A program made the translations under genes and the position numbers. A model generated the notes under the pieces. That model searched no databases, was not told the origin of the DNA, and worked only from the letters and a program-made list of their open reading frames with translations. A stretch of DNA of 64,000 nt from Celoporthe dispersa (Eukaryota; Ascomycota; Sordariomycetes; Diaporthales; Cryphonectriaceae). Shown in pieces: positions 55,596 through 64,000 of this stretch. Location of the stretch: NCBI GenBank assembly GCA_016584495.1, contig WAID01000007.1, positions 1,350,001 through 1,414,000 of the forward strand. The letters are read 5' to 3'. Position 1 is the first letter of the stretch, and each line of letters starts with the position of its first letter.

Positions 55596-57020
55596 CGTGG
55601 TGGCGGCTCGGGATGTTTACCGCACGGTTGCTGAGGTCGAGCGCTTAGGGCTCTGTGTCCCGGGCAGATTCAGCCGCCCCTCCCAAGACGATGGCGAGCG
55701 GTAGGGTTTCCAGATGTGATCCGTCCAGATTTGCCTGCAAGGGCGCTATGCGTGAGAAATTCGAGAGGGACTGGTTTGATGCCCGAGGACATCGGATGTA
55801 GTCGAATGATTGGCAGAGTTGCAGGAGCAAGCGAGTGGTTTGATGTCCGAGGACATCGGATGTAGTCGAAGGATTGGCAGAGTTGCGGGAGCAAGCGAGT
55901 GAAGGGAGGAGGTTGGGCGCAGATTACTTCTGCTGGACCTGACGGCGAATCGTTATAGTGCATACAGCTTATCACACACCGACACTAACCTGCACCTACT
56001 GTAGCACCGCTACTGAACCACATGCGCCGAGAGTTACAATCCGAACCACATTCTCCAACCTATTTCCACCAGGAAGTGAATTCACGAGTCCCAACTAACC
56101 TCGTTCAATATGTTCTCTACTTCGATTGCACACACAGGATAGCCAGTACTTGCCTGCGAGGGCCGTGTCTTCCCAGCAGGCATCTTCAAGCGAGCCTGAG
56201 ACATCTCAATTCGAAACAGCGACTAACTACTCAAGCGATGATCCACGAACAATTCCTTGTCTACGTCTGCTGTACGGCTCAGGGCCCGGCGGCCCGGCGT
56301 TGTTCTGTCCACTTGTCCTGTTATTGTATACCTGCCTGATTTGACGACAGCAATAGGAATCACCTTTGTGACCGGCTGCCAGTATTTGACAAGAATTCTC
56401 TGTCACCAACTTGCCGCTGTGTGTGGGATAGATCCACCGTGCCTGCTCGAGTGCCACGCATGAGGTGTAGCCCCCTCGATAATTTCATTTCCAACATAGC
56501 GAGATGCATTGCACTGCACTCGATGATCTCCAATGACGACCGCGGACAAGGAAATGTATGCGCGTCTCGCGTGGAGTTTCCGCGGCACATCCGCCTTGGG
56601 GGCGTACCCCATCGCGAACTCGCCTGCCATGGACCATCCGCGGGAATAGTGATCGCGATCGCCCGCATCATGCGAGGTGTGCAGCTTTCCATGATGGTTG
56701 CTCACTAAGTACCCAACAGGTCGATACCACGAGCTTCTTGCGATCAAGTAGATGCGAGAGCCTCGCGACCCGAGTTAAGAGCGGGGATGGAGGAAGACGT
56801 CTCGGGCTCAGCATGACCCCCAAAGCCTTCGCTCGAGATGTCGAAACAGTATAAAGTCGGAGTTTCCCTCCAGCAAGATGTCTCTAGGCGGACCTTAGAC
56901 TCACACATCGCTTCGAAATATAAGACGAGATTGCTTGTCGACTTCGAATAGCTACGGCAGATTCCAATACTATATTCTTTGCTCTACTCCATCCATCTCT
57001 GGCGATTACTCTTCAGCATC
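55596..57020. promoter_or_regulatory. Divergent region between Cys-rich gene and hydrolase
   Basis: 1.4 kb with a 64-bp tandem duplication (55772-55899). No protein-like frame. The last 100 bp before 57021 are the hydrolase promoter side. Confidence 0.5.
55772..55899. repeat. 64-bp tandem duplication (two copies)
   Basis: Copies 55772-55835 and 55836-55899, beginning TGGTTTGATG and ending AGCAAGCGAG, differ at three positions. It lies about 180-300 bp upstream of the Cys-rich gene's start codon. Confidence 0.9.
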
Positions 57021-58524
57021 ATGGCTTTCAAGTTCAGCACGGACGAATCGTTCCACTTTGAGGTCATCCGCGCCCTTGGCCTAAGTGCATAGTGAGCTCA
57101 CCTGCCCAGGTGGACCTGCTGCTACCAAAGGTCGACTAACAAGTCTCGCAGTGGTGGCAGTGATGTGAGCGAGGTGCTCTACACCATTCCTCAGATCAAG
57201 GTCGGAGACTTTGAATCCTGTGAGTTATCCGCTTTGGCGAGCATAAGCCTTGGGCTTGAAACAGCAGGACCAGGACTTTGCTGATATGACTCCAAAGGGT
57301 CGGCTGCCTGGTCCAAGAGGGCAGAGAGGACTCTTGCTCACGCCGAAAGGGCCAAGAATCCTGTTTCGATCCGGGACCATCTCTTTCGAGCCGCGACCTA
57401 TTTCCGCACGGCCGAGTTCTTCCTCCATGGCAACTGGGAGGATCCCCGCATCAACGAGCTGTGGAAGAAGAACGTTGACTGCTTCTCCAAGGCCATCACG
57501 TACCTCCCGGTCCCTGGAGAGAAGAGGGTGCTGCCGGCAGATGGCTTCCAGGTCCCCATCTATTGGTTCAGGCCGAGCCCTGATGACAGCGTAAAGAGGC
57601 CTACGCTCATGCTCTTCAGTACGTGGACTCTATCCTTTCAATCTCTGCTTCAGATGAAGTGGGCTTGCCCTCTAGCCCCGGGGGCTGCCTCAAGAGCTTC
57701 GAGCTTCCACCTGGCGCTCAGGGCTGCTCTCGGGAGCTCTCGGTCGTGTCAGAGACCTCTGCAAGAGTAGGCACTAACACTGTTCTTCAATAGTCGGATT
57801 TGATTCCGGCCCAGAGGAGATGATCCATGTGCACGGCTTCGCAGCCCTGGAACGCGGCTACAACGTCGTCTGTCTGGAAGGACCAGGCCAGGGCTCTGTC
57901 CGACGCGGGCAGGGCCTGGGCTTTACCCACGAATGGGAGAAGGTCGTCACGCCCGTGGTCGACTTTCTAGAAACACAGCCCAGCGTAGACAAGACCAAGA
58001 TTGCCCTCTGCGGCTTGTCTATGGGCGGGTTCCTCAGCGCGAGGGCGGCTGCCTTCGAACACCGCATCGCGGCGCTAATCTGCGATGACGCCGTTCACGA
58101 TTTCGACGCCTATGGCGACGCTTACTTCCTTGAGACCCTCAACATCAAGGACGATCCAGAGAGCGTTCAGGCCTTCATCAACGATGCCAGCCAGCCTATG
58201 GGTCCCCGTTGGGTGGTCGCTCACGGGATTTGGTCCTTCAAAGTCAAGACTCTGGCGGAGCTAGCCAAGGGTTGGGCCAAGATGTCCATGGATGGCTTGA
58301 CGGACAAGATCCAGTGTCCCGTGTTCCTCGGAGACGCTGTTGCCGATATGTTCTTCAAAGACGGCGGTCATGCTCAGAAGATGGCAGAGGGCCTCGGTGA
58401 CAAGGCTACGGTGTACCAGTTCACCACCGAGGATGGGGCCGACTTGCACTGTGAGGAGGGCGCCCTCAGGTTCTCGAACCAGGTGATGCTTGACTGGCTT
58501 GACGAGAAGCTTGGGGTGAACTGA
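57021..58524 (+). CDS. Alpha/beta hydrolase, FrsA/DHPON-hydrolase-like
   Basis: Predicted serine hydrolase of the DUF1100/FrsA-like group, which includes 2,6-dihydroxypseudooxynicotine hydrolase and fungal polyketide-shortening hydrolases. Exons 57021-57091, 57152-57219, 57298-57618 and 57794-58524 give 396 aa. An N-terminal helical cap (SIRDHLFRAATYFRTAEFFLHGN) is followed by the hydrolase core: oxyanion-side GFDSGPEEM, CLEGPGQG, nucleophile elbow GLSMGG, a candidate acid in FLGDAVAD and a candidate His in GADLHCEEG. Exon 3's acceptor (CCAAAG at 57292-57297) is poor in pyrimidines, but it yields the family SW residues and correct phases; a different acceptor would hit a stop. Substrate unknown. 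It is the only gene here with a secondary-metabolism or catabolic flavour. Confidence 0.8.
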
Positions 58525-58901
58525 AGGCTCTCTCTCTATACAGGTGATGAATGATACGCAGCATAGCAACAGCCAAAAAGATAAGCAACTGTTGGAAAGA
58601 CCCCATCGTAGTCATTGCCGTGACGAGGGATAGGGTTGAGACGTGATACCCACTCGGTAGTGAGGCCTGCCTGATGGTGCAATAGCCCCGCCTTCTTAGT
58701 AAGCATGCCTGCCTGTCACGTCTTGGGAAGCGCATGCGAATCCACCGAAGTCCAGTCCGCTTCTTCCTCTTCCGAACCAAGCCGTCCACCTGGACAACCA
58801 GTCCTCTTTCAGCCACCTGCACCGCGATACGACCATCAGCATACGTGCCCAACCTACGATCATTCGATTGTGGACAACTCAGCGAGCATCGACATCAAGA
58901 T
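58525..58901. other. Short intergenic region between tandem genes
   Basis: Between the hydrolase and SF3b p14, both on plus. Nothing recognisable beyond a presumed promoter. Confidence 0.55.
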
Positions 58902-59635
58902 ATGAGTCGCGTCGCCAAACTCGCCCCGGAGGTAAACCGGTACGTGAAGTCCCTGTGACCGCATGGGCCTGCTATCATGCATTGCTCCCCACCCTCCCTA
59001 CCTCCAGGTGGCGGTGCGGTCTCGCTTGCGACCGGCCGTCGGCGACGCCAGATACTATACCATCGTCTCCAGGCATCTATCTAGTGTATTGACAGAACGC
59101 GGCTGACCTGGGGCTTGTGACATCTAGAGCTTTATTCGTCAAGAATCTAAGGTCCGTCATCGATTGGTCCCCTCCCAATCCAGACGACTCCGACATCGAC
59201 GCTGACAGATCTCGACAGCTACAACGTGACGCCTGAGGAGCTCTTCGAGCTCTTTGGCAAGTACGGGCCTATCCGGTACGCCGCCCGCTAGGCACTCCCC
59301 AGCTCAAGTCCGTGTTGGTGCTGACGTCCTCCCAGCCAGGTCCGCCAGGGCATTGCCTCGAACACCAAGGGAACTGCTTTCGTTGTCTATGACGACGTCA
59401 TGGATGCGAAGCAGGCCTGCGACAAGCTGAACGGCTTCAACTTCCAGGGCCGTTACCTTGTCGGTATGTTGTCCCTATGCTTCTCTCCTCTCTCCCTTGG
59501 CTCGAAACGGCATTGCTGATCTTGCACTCTCCAGTCCTATACCACCAGCCAGAGAAGATGGCCAAGTCAAAAGAGGACCTCGAGGCCCGCAAGGAGAATT
59601 TAGCGCAGCTCAAGAAACAGCATGGTATCGATTGA
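58902..59635 (+). CDS. SF3B14: Splicing factor SF3b 14-kDa subunit (p14, branch-site RRM protein)
   Basis: RRM protein of the U2 snRNP SF3b complex, located next to the branch adenosine. Five exons (58902-58939, 59128-59151, 59219-59275, 59336-59463, 59535-59635) encode 115 aa, the usual length. RNP2 is RALFVKNL and RNP1 is GTAFVVYDD; NLSYNVTPEELFELFGKYGPIRQVRQG precedes it. The C-terminus is YHQPEKMAKSKEDLEARKEN and ends QHGID. Exon 2 is a 24-nt microexon. All five phases close. The frame stays open for 74 codons after the TGA at 59633 with protein-like Ser/Pro/Lys-rich sequence; see findings. A rare protein coding extension or an alternative splice form is possible. Confidence 0.93.
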
Positions 59636-61446
59636 CAATTCGACGGGCCTCAGGGCCGGCCTCTTCAGACGCAGAAGCGACGCTCTGAAGGCCCGTCGTC
59701 TCCTACCAAATCCTCCACCAAGAGTTCGACCTCGCGACCGATCCCTATTCCGACCAAGAAGGACAAGGCGAGGCCCGACACCATGAAGACTGGAGGATCT
59801 AGGAATTCATTCTCCGGCTTCATTCGCGGCCTCCTCCCGACCGTTCCCGAGTGTGCCTGATATTTGGGTGCTAAACGAACGAAATAATTTGAGAAGCGAT
59901 TCAGGATCAGGCGGGAAGGTCTCGGGAGGCAACGTGTGGTGACATTGATATTGGCTTTCTTGTCTTGACGGCCTTGCCATGTGTGCGGCATGACTCTCCT
60001 CTCTCGTTTTAGGGGGAGCTTTATTACCTTATTTTTTTTATCCGTTGTTGTTACGAATTACCGAGTTCGTGTTTGGGCTGCGCATCATCAGATTGACATG
60101 ACGAGGATCCTGGACGAAGTTCGTTTTCTTTGCGTGGGCAGTGGGGGAGCATTCATCTTATCATCACCATGTCGAGATGACCTCTCCTTGGCCTGTGAGG
60201 GTGACCAGATAATCCACATTGAGATTGATGCCGTCGCGGATTGTGAGGCATCCTAACAACACTGCCATTACCTCGCTGAACTGTGCGTCTCAAATAGCCT
60301 TCCACGAACATCATCGTATACGTCAGTCTCGGTGTACAGCATCATAGTGTCTACTATCAGTTTTCTTGTAGACTATTGCCTCCCCTGGTCTGTTATCAAG
60401 GGGAGTTGTGTGGGTCGATCTGTTGCCTGTGACCTGAGAGTCGACCGACATGAAAACCAGGGCGTTTCGTTTCGAATCTGGATTATGTACGACTACAAAC
60501 CGAGATGAGACGGTAAGCGTGTACGAGCCCCGTAAAAGGCTGTGCGTTTGTGCCCAGCTTTTCGATGGATACAATATAGAACCTTTTTATGTATGCATGT
60601 TTCTATCTTCTCCTTTCTCTAACGACTATCTGAGCGATACGAAAGATGTGTCTCATATCGCTTGGGCGCTGAGGCTCTCTGGCTGCTGTACTGGTAAATG
60701 CGCTGGAGAGAAAGGGACAGCGACCGGGTCATGCAGCGGAGTCTGGCCCCAGGTCATGCTTAATGCTTTAGTGGCTGCAGGCAGTGGGGAATGGCCGTCT
60801 CAGGTTCACAGGTCTGCTTGCATGCGTAGCGGGGCCACGCGGATTATTTAGCGGTGCTGGTGCCTCCCCGTCTGTGGCTTAATTCCCTAACCAGGGCCCA
60901 GCAGGTAGCAGCTCACGCGCCCACCGGCCAGCCCCCAGGCCCGCAACCTTGTTTCGCCCGCCTGGGTTCGAGCGTCTCTCCACAGACTCTTGACGGGCGG
61001 GAGTTGCGCTCCCAACACACCCCCTCCTCCCATCCTCTCTCTTTCTCTGCCGTCGACCCGTTCCGTTGTATTGTCTCCTCAGCTGGGGCATTGTCCTGTC
61101 CGACCGTCGACATATCTCTTCCTCATCGTGCCAGTCGATCAGAAGGCTAGCCCCTCTTGTTCAGGCGGTGCAGTTGCTCTGGGCTGTGCAGATCCATCCG
61201 GCTTACTGATCGATCCTCTCTCGCTACTCTGACGTCGACGGAATCACCGCCCCGGCATCTGGTAGCGCACCCAGGGTGGACATCGTCCGTCCATATCTTT
61301 ACTTTTCTCAGACTCCCAGACCAGCGTCTCCTGGCTGTCCAGACCTTCCTCGGCTCTTCTTTTCCTTCTCTCTCTCTCTCTCTCTCTCCTCAGCTATACA
61401 ACACAGAACACCACCGCGTATCGAAGGGTTCACAGCATCAACCTAT
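59636..61446. other. Intergenic region between SF3b p14 and STIMATE-like gene
   Basis: The first 222 bases are an open, protein-like extension of SF3b p14. The rest (to 61446) shows no gene. From about 61020 the plus strand is CT-rich, with a CT repeat at 61366-61390, probably the leader of the next gene. Confidence 0.5.
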
Positions 61447-62889
61447 ATGTCTGCGCCGGTATACGCCGCATTAGTCAACATCCTCCTCCTCTCCGGCGCC
61501 CACGCACAGTGGGTTGGCCGCGCCTTCATATCTGCTACCTCCACGACCCCCGCTGAACTCTCGATCGCCACCGCGCCGAATGAACCTCCTGTCGCTATGG
61601 AAGGCGCCGTCTACGATGCCTTTCCTGCCAAGGCGACCTCTGCAATAGCAGCAGCGCTCGCCACGGGCACGGCCAAGGCAGCATCCGCCACAGCAGCAGT
61701 TATAGCCGCCGGCTCGCCCGAGGACGAAGGTGACGACAGGGGCGAGTGCAAGCTCCTCGGGTCCTTCGCCATCTTCGTCCAGCTCGCCCTCGGCGCGCTG
61801 GCGCTGCTGAGCCTGGTGTACAAGCGGTGGCGGGAGCGGCCGCAGAGGCCCGTCAAGATATGGTTCTTCGACGTGTCGAAGCAGGTCTTCGGGTCGGTGC
61901 TGGTGCACATGGCCAACGTCTTCATGTCGATGCTGACCAGCGGGCGGATCTCGGTCCAGGTCGAGCCCGCGGCCGTGTCGGCGGCTGCGGCGTCGGCAGT
62001 GCTGAGGCGGTTTGCAGGCCCGGGAGGGCATCACGGTGGTCCTGGCGGCCCTGGGGGTCCTGGTGGTGGCGGCGGCGATGGGCCATACGTGCCGAACCCG
62101 TGCTCGTTCTATCTGCTGAACCTTGCTATTGACGTAGGTGTCTCCTTGTGCAAAAAAAAAAAAAAAAAAAAAAAAACAATCATGTGTGCCGCGCTGCGGT
62201 TGTGGGACGATAGAAGTGCTAACTTTCCTCGGCAGACGACGCTCGGCATACCGATACTCATCTTCCTCCTGCGCATCTTCACCGGGCTGGTGTCGTATAC
62301 ACCCCTCGGTCAGCCCCCGGAGTCGATCCAGTCCGGCCACTATGGCAACCCGCCCAACGCCTGGTGGTGGCTGAAGCAGTCGCTCATCTACTTCCTGGGC
62401 CTCTTCGGGATGAAGTTCTGCGTGTTGGTTATCTTTCTCATGTTCCCGTGGATCTCGCGCGTCGGCGACTGGGCGCTGCGATGGACCGAGGGCGACGAGA
62501 AGATCCAGATCATCTTCGTGATGATGCTGTTTCCGCTCATTATGAATGCGCTGCAGTATTACATCATCGACAGCTTTATCAAGAAGGCGACCACCAAGGA
62601 GGACACCGAGGGCCACGGCGGGGCCGGCTCAGAGGGTGAGGGCTACCAGAGGGTGCGCACGGATGAGGACCTGATCGAGGGCCACGGCCCCCAGCAGAGA
62701 CGGCAGTCGTCGGCGGAGGAGGGTGATGCGGATAAGAAGGGTGGCATGCGGTCACAGGCAAAGAAAGCAACAAGTCCCGCCCACGAGGAGTACGACCCGG
62801 AGGTGGACGGCGACAGGACGGCGAGGGGCGGTAGCTCGTCTGCCACGGCAGAAGGCACCATGCCATCAGAGCTGTATCCCAAGGAATAG
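61447..62889 (+). CDS. STIMATE/TMEM110-family membrane protein
   Basis: Related to animal STIMATE, an ER membrane protein at ER-plasma membrane junctions that promotes store-operated calcium entry, and to yeast vacuolar relatives. Exons 61447-62133 and 62236-62889 give 446 aa. An N-terminal hydrophobic stretch (AALVNILLLSGAHAQ) may be a signal peptide. Then come TM-like FAIFVQLALGALALLSLVY, the family stretch KIWFFDVSKQVFGSVLVHMANVF (amphipathic/TM), CSFYLLNLAIDTTLGIPILIFLLR, SLIYFLGLFGMKFCVLVIFL and IIFVMMLFPLIMNALQYYIID. A Gly-rich loop (about 195-215) precedes TM3. The tail is acidic and hydrophilic. The intron 62134-62235 is 102 nt with no in-frame stop, so the frame reads through it. I start at MSAPVY after a CT-rich leader; an upstream in-frame ATG at 61276 is unlikely. 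Confidence 0.85.
   Translation: MSAPVYAALVNILLLSGAHAQWVGRAFISATSTTPAELSIATAPNEPPVAMEGAVYDAFPAKATSAIAAALATGTAKAASATAAVIAAGSPEDEGDDRGECKLLGSFAIFVQLALGALALLSLVYKRWRERPQRPVKIWFFDVSKQVFGSVLVHMANVFMSMLTSGRISVQVEPAAVSAAAASAVLRRFAGPGGHHGGPGGPGGPGGGGGDGPYVPNPCSFYLLNLAIDVGVSLCKKKKKKKKTIMCAALRLWDDRSANFPRQTTLGIPILIFLLRIFTGLVSYTPLGQPPESIQSGHYGNPPNAWWWLKQSLIYFLGLFGMKFCVLVIFLMFPWISRVGDWALRWTEGDEKIQIIFVMMLFPLIMNALQYYIIDSFIKKATTKEDTEGHGGAGSEGEGYQRVRTDEDLIEGHGPQQRRQSSAEEGDADKKGGMRSQAKKATSPAHEEYDPEVDGDRTARGGSSSATAEGTMPSELYPKE
62150..62176. repeat. Poly(A) tract inside the STIMATE-like intron
   Basis: About 25 consecutive A in the intron 62134-62235. If retained it would encode a poly-Lys insert. Confidence 0.85.
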
Positions 62890-63242
62890 ATCATGAAAGA
62901 GAAGGGGGGCAGAGTTCGGTTTCACTGCCCTAGCCTGTTTGGATGTTCAATAGAGAAACAGCGGGGCAACATAGATTCTTGGAACATATTTTTGGAAAGA
63001 GCATATACCAACGAGACACTCTAGTGTATGTTCGAAGAGGGTCATACAGTGAAGCCGTGGCTCAAGTAAACCACTACATTCTCCCTCCAGAGTGAGAGAG
63101 GTAGATCACTATTTGCGTAATGTTCCTCCAGCTTACTGAGCACATCATCAATCTCACCCACCACTCATCCAGTCCCGTACACATTCTCAGCCTTCACAGT
63201 CGCAAGAGACGATGTAATCCCCTGCGAGCTATCCAACACGTC
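62890..63242. other. Convergent intergenic region
   Basis: The 3' flanks of the STIMATE-like gene and of the gene running off the right edge. Nothing recognisable. Confidence 0.6.
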
Positions 63243-64000
63243 TCAAGTCTTCACAGCGGCAGCACTCGCAACACCCAGCAGCCCACGCGTATCCCACTTC
63301 AACCCATGCTTCACGAGCCACTCCGGGTCATGAATATCAACCAGCTTCCCCCGCCGCCACCGCCGCCGCCGTCCTCCGCCTTGACCCTCTTCGCGGCGGG
63401 GGAAATAGTTGGCCCCGCCCCTGGGCCTCGGCCGCGGCCGGTTCATCACGGACGTGGCTGCTGCCACCGGGTTGGTTGTCTTGACCTCCCAGTTCCGGGC
63501 GCGGGCGACGTCGCTAGGCCTCGGCGAGGAGTAGGGGCTGGTGGCGTTCCGCAGCGGGGACCGTTCCGGCACAGGCGGGCTGGGTAGTTCGAGAGGTAAC
63601 TCTGGCGGAGGCTCGGGGGGCCCGATGGGGGAGCTAGACGCGGCTGGCGCAGGAGAGGTAGACGTGTTGGGTGTGGTGGTGATGGTGGTGATGGCGGCGT
63701 CGCTGGACGGGATCTCGGGCTTGCTGCTTGAGACGGGAGGACCAAGAGGGAGCCGGGATGGTGGTTTAGGCTTCCGTAGGCCTTGACGCAGGGTGGTGAT
63801 GAGGGGCGGCGTGCCGAAGGGAGGATGATCTGGCGGGGAATGAGCCGTGATCGGTAGGGGAGGGGAGGGGCGTCGTGGGCGGTGGCTTCAACGGACTTTC
63901 CTCGAGAGAGGCGGTGATGGAGGTGGGCGTCCTGGGCGTCGTAAGGTTCCCGCTCGTCCTGGTGGAGGCCTTGGTCATGGGTGAGAGATCCTTGAGGTCT
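63243..64000 (-). CDS. C-terminal part of a Pro/Ser/Thr-rich protein, cut by the window edge, one frame break
   Basis: Reads from beyond position 64000 to a stop at 63243. The visible part (about 252 aa) is low-complexity: SP/TP-rich (SLEESPLKPPPTTPLPSP), a PPLITTLRQGLRKPKPP stretch, then a basic RPRPRPRGG and RRRRWRRGK cluster and a better ordered end (LVDIHDPEWLVKHGLKWDTRG). One extra C in the run 63834-63837 splits the frame: removing one joins DHGSFP to PDHPPFGTPP. No start is in the window and no domain is recognisable. The basic and Pro-rich character would fit a nucleic-acid-binding or scaffold protein, but I do not assign one. Confidence 0.65.

Noticed and set aside
61276..61446. Upstream ATG extension of the STIMATE-like protein
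   Set aside because: It translates a CT repeat into Ser/Leu runs; more likely leader sequence before MSAPVY.
61471..62616. 381-codon open frame antisense to the STIMATE-like gene
   Set aside because: Low-complexity His/Arg/Glu-rich product without motifs; it is the mirror of GC-rich third positions in a gene with clear transmembrane and family sequence.
5705..63837. Programmed ribosomal frameshifting as the cause of the one-base breaks
   Set aside because: The sites differ in direction, lack slippery heptamers with downstream structure, and occur in unrelated genes with no family history of frameshifting.
1..64000. Biosynthetic cluster, defence system, transposon or CRISPR array
   Set aside because: No polyketide or peptide synthase, transposase, reverse transcriptase or spacer array was seen; the lone hydrolase and the reductase relic are 33 kb apart.

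Overview
This window looks like nuclear DNA of a filamentous ascomycete (Pezizomycotina, probably Sordariomycetes). The reasons are short introns (about 45-175 bp) with GTRNGT donors and CTRAC-like branch sites, GC-rich coding DNA, widely spaced single genes on both strands, and proteins with clear filamentous-fungal relatives. There is no operon, CRISPR array, rRNA or convincing tRNA. Species is not identifiable by eye.

Layout, left to right: an unrecognised conserved protein (-, 79-1350); a 4.1 kb empty stretch; a BAR-PH-ArfGAP protein (+, 5470-9160); a Chk2/Cds1/PRD-4 checkpoint kinase (-, 10534-12897); eIF3m (+, 14611-15888); UMP/CMP kinase Ura6 (-, 16320-17074); a four-TM MARVEL-like protein (-, 18514-20216); a 5.3 kb gene-poor stretch with a decayed GRE2-like reductase pseudogene (23451-24290); eIF2 gamma (+, 25497-27089); an acidic Laa2/aftiphilin-like protein (-, 27600-29207); nucleoporin Nsp1 (+, 30177-32402); ATP synthase inhibitor IF1 (-, 33122-33875); 14-3-3 (+, 36150-37252); Dph4 (-, 37817-38410); mitoribosomal mL59/MRPL25 (-, 38964-39636); Prp28 helicase (+, 40078-42189); mitochondrial ornithine carrier (+, 43230-44314); TspO (-, 44899-45565); Serrate/Ars2 (+, 46667-49580); CCT4 (-, 50170-51899); proteasome ATPase Rpt1 (+, 52493-53993); a Cys-rich fungal protein (-, 54741-55595); an alpha/beta hydrolase (+, 57021-58524); SF3b p14 (+, 58902-59635); a STIMATE-like membrane protein (+, 61447-62889); and the 3' end of a Pro/Ser-rich protein (-, 63243 to beyond the window). 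Most are core housekeeping genes (translation, splicing, protein turnover, mitochondria), so the window is a conserved chromosome interior rather than an accessory region.

The most consequential observation is technical. Fourteen apparent single-base indels, nearly all beside runs of G or C, break conserved reading frames in nine genes, including P-loop Ura6, Nsp1 and IF1. In each case one base restores the family-like protein and all splice phases then close. This fits uncorrected sequencing or assembly error much better than pseudogenisation. Automatic annotation of this contig would truncate these genes.

Biological points worth a second look: a 74-codon protein-like in-frame extension after the UGA stop of SF3b p14; a 24-nt microexon in the same gene; a 7-nt first coding exon in RPT1; a likely 5'-UTR intron in the 14-3-3 gene; a perfect 14-bp inverted repeat after PRP28; and a 64-bp tandem duplication upstream of the Cys-rich gene. 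I did not find a defence system, biosynthetic cluster or clearly novel multi-gene system.
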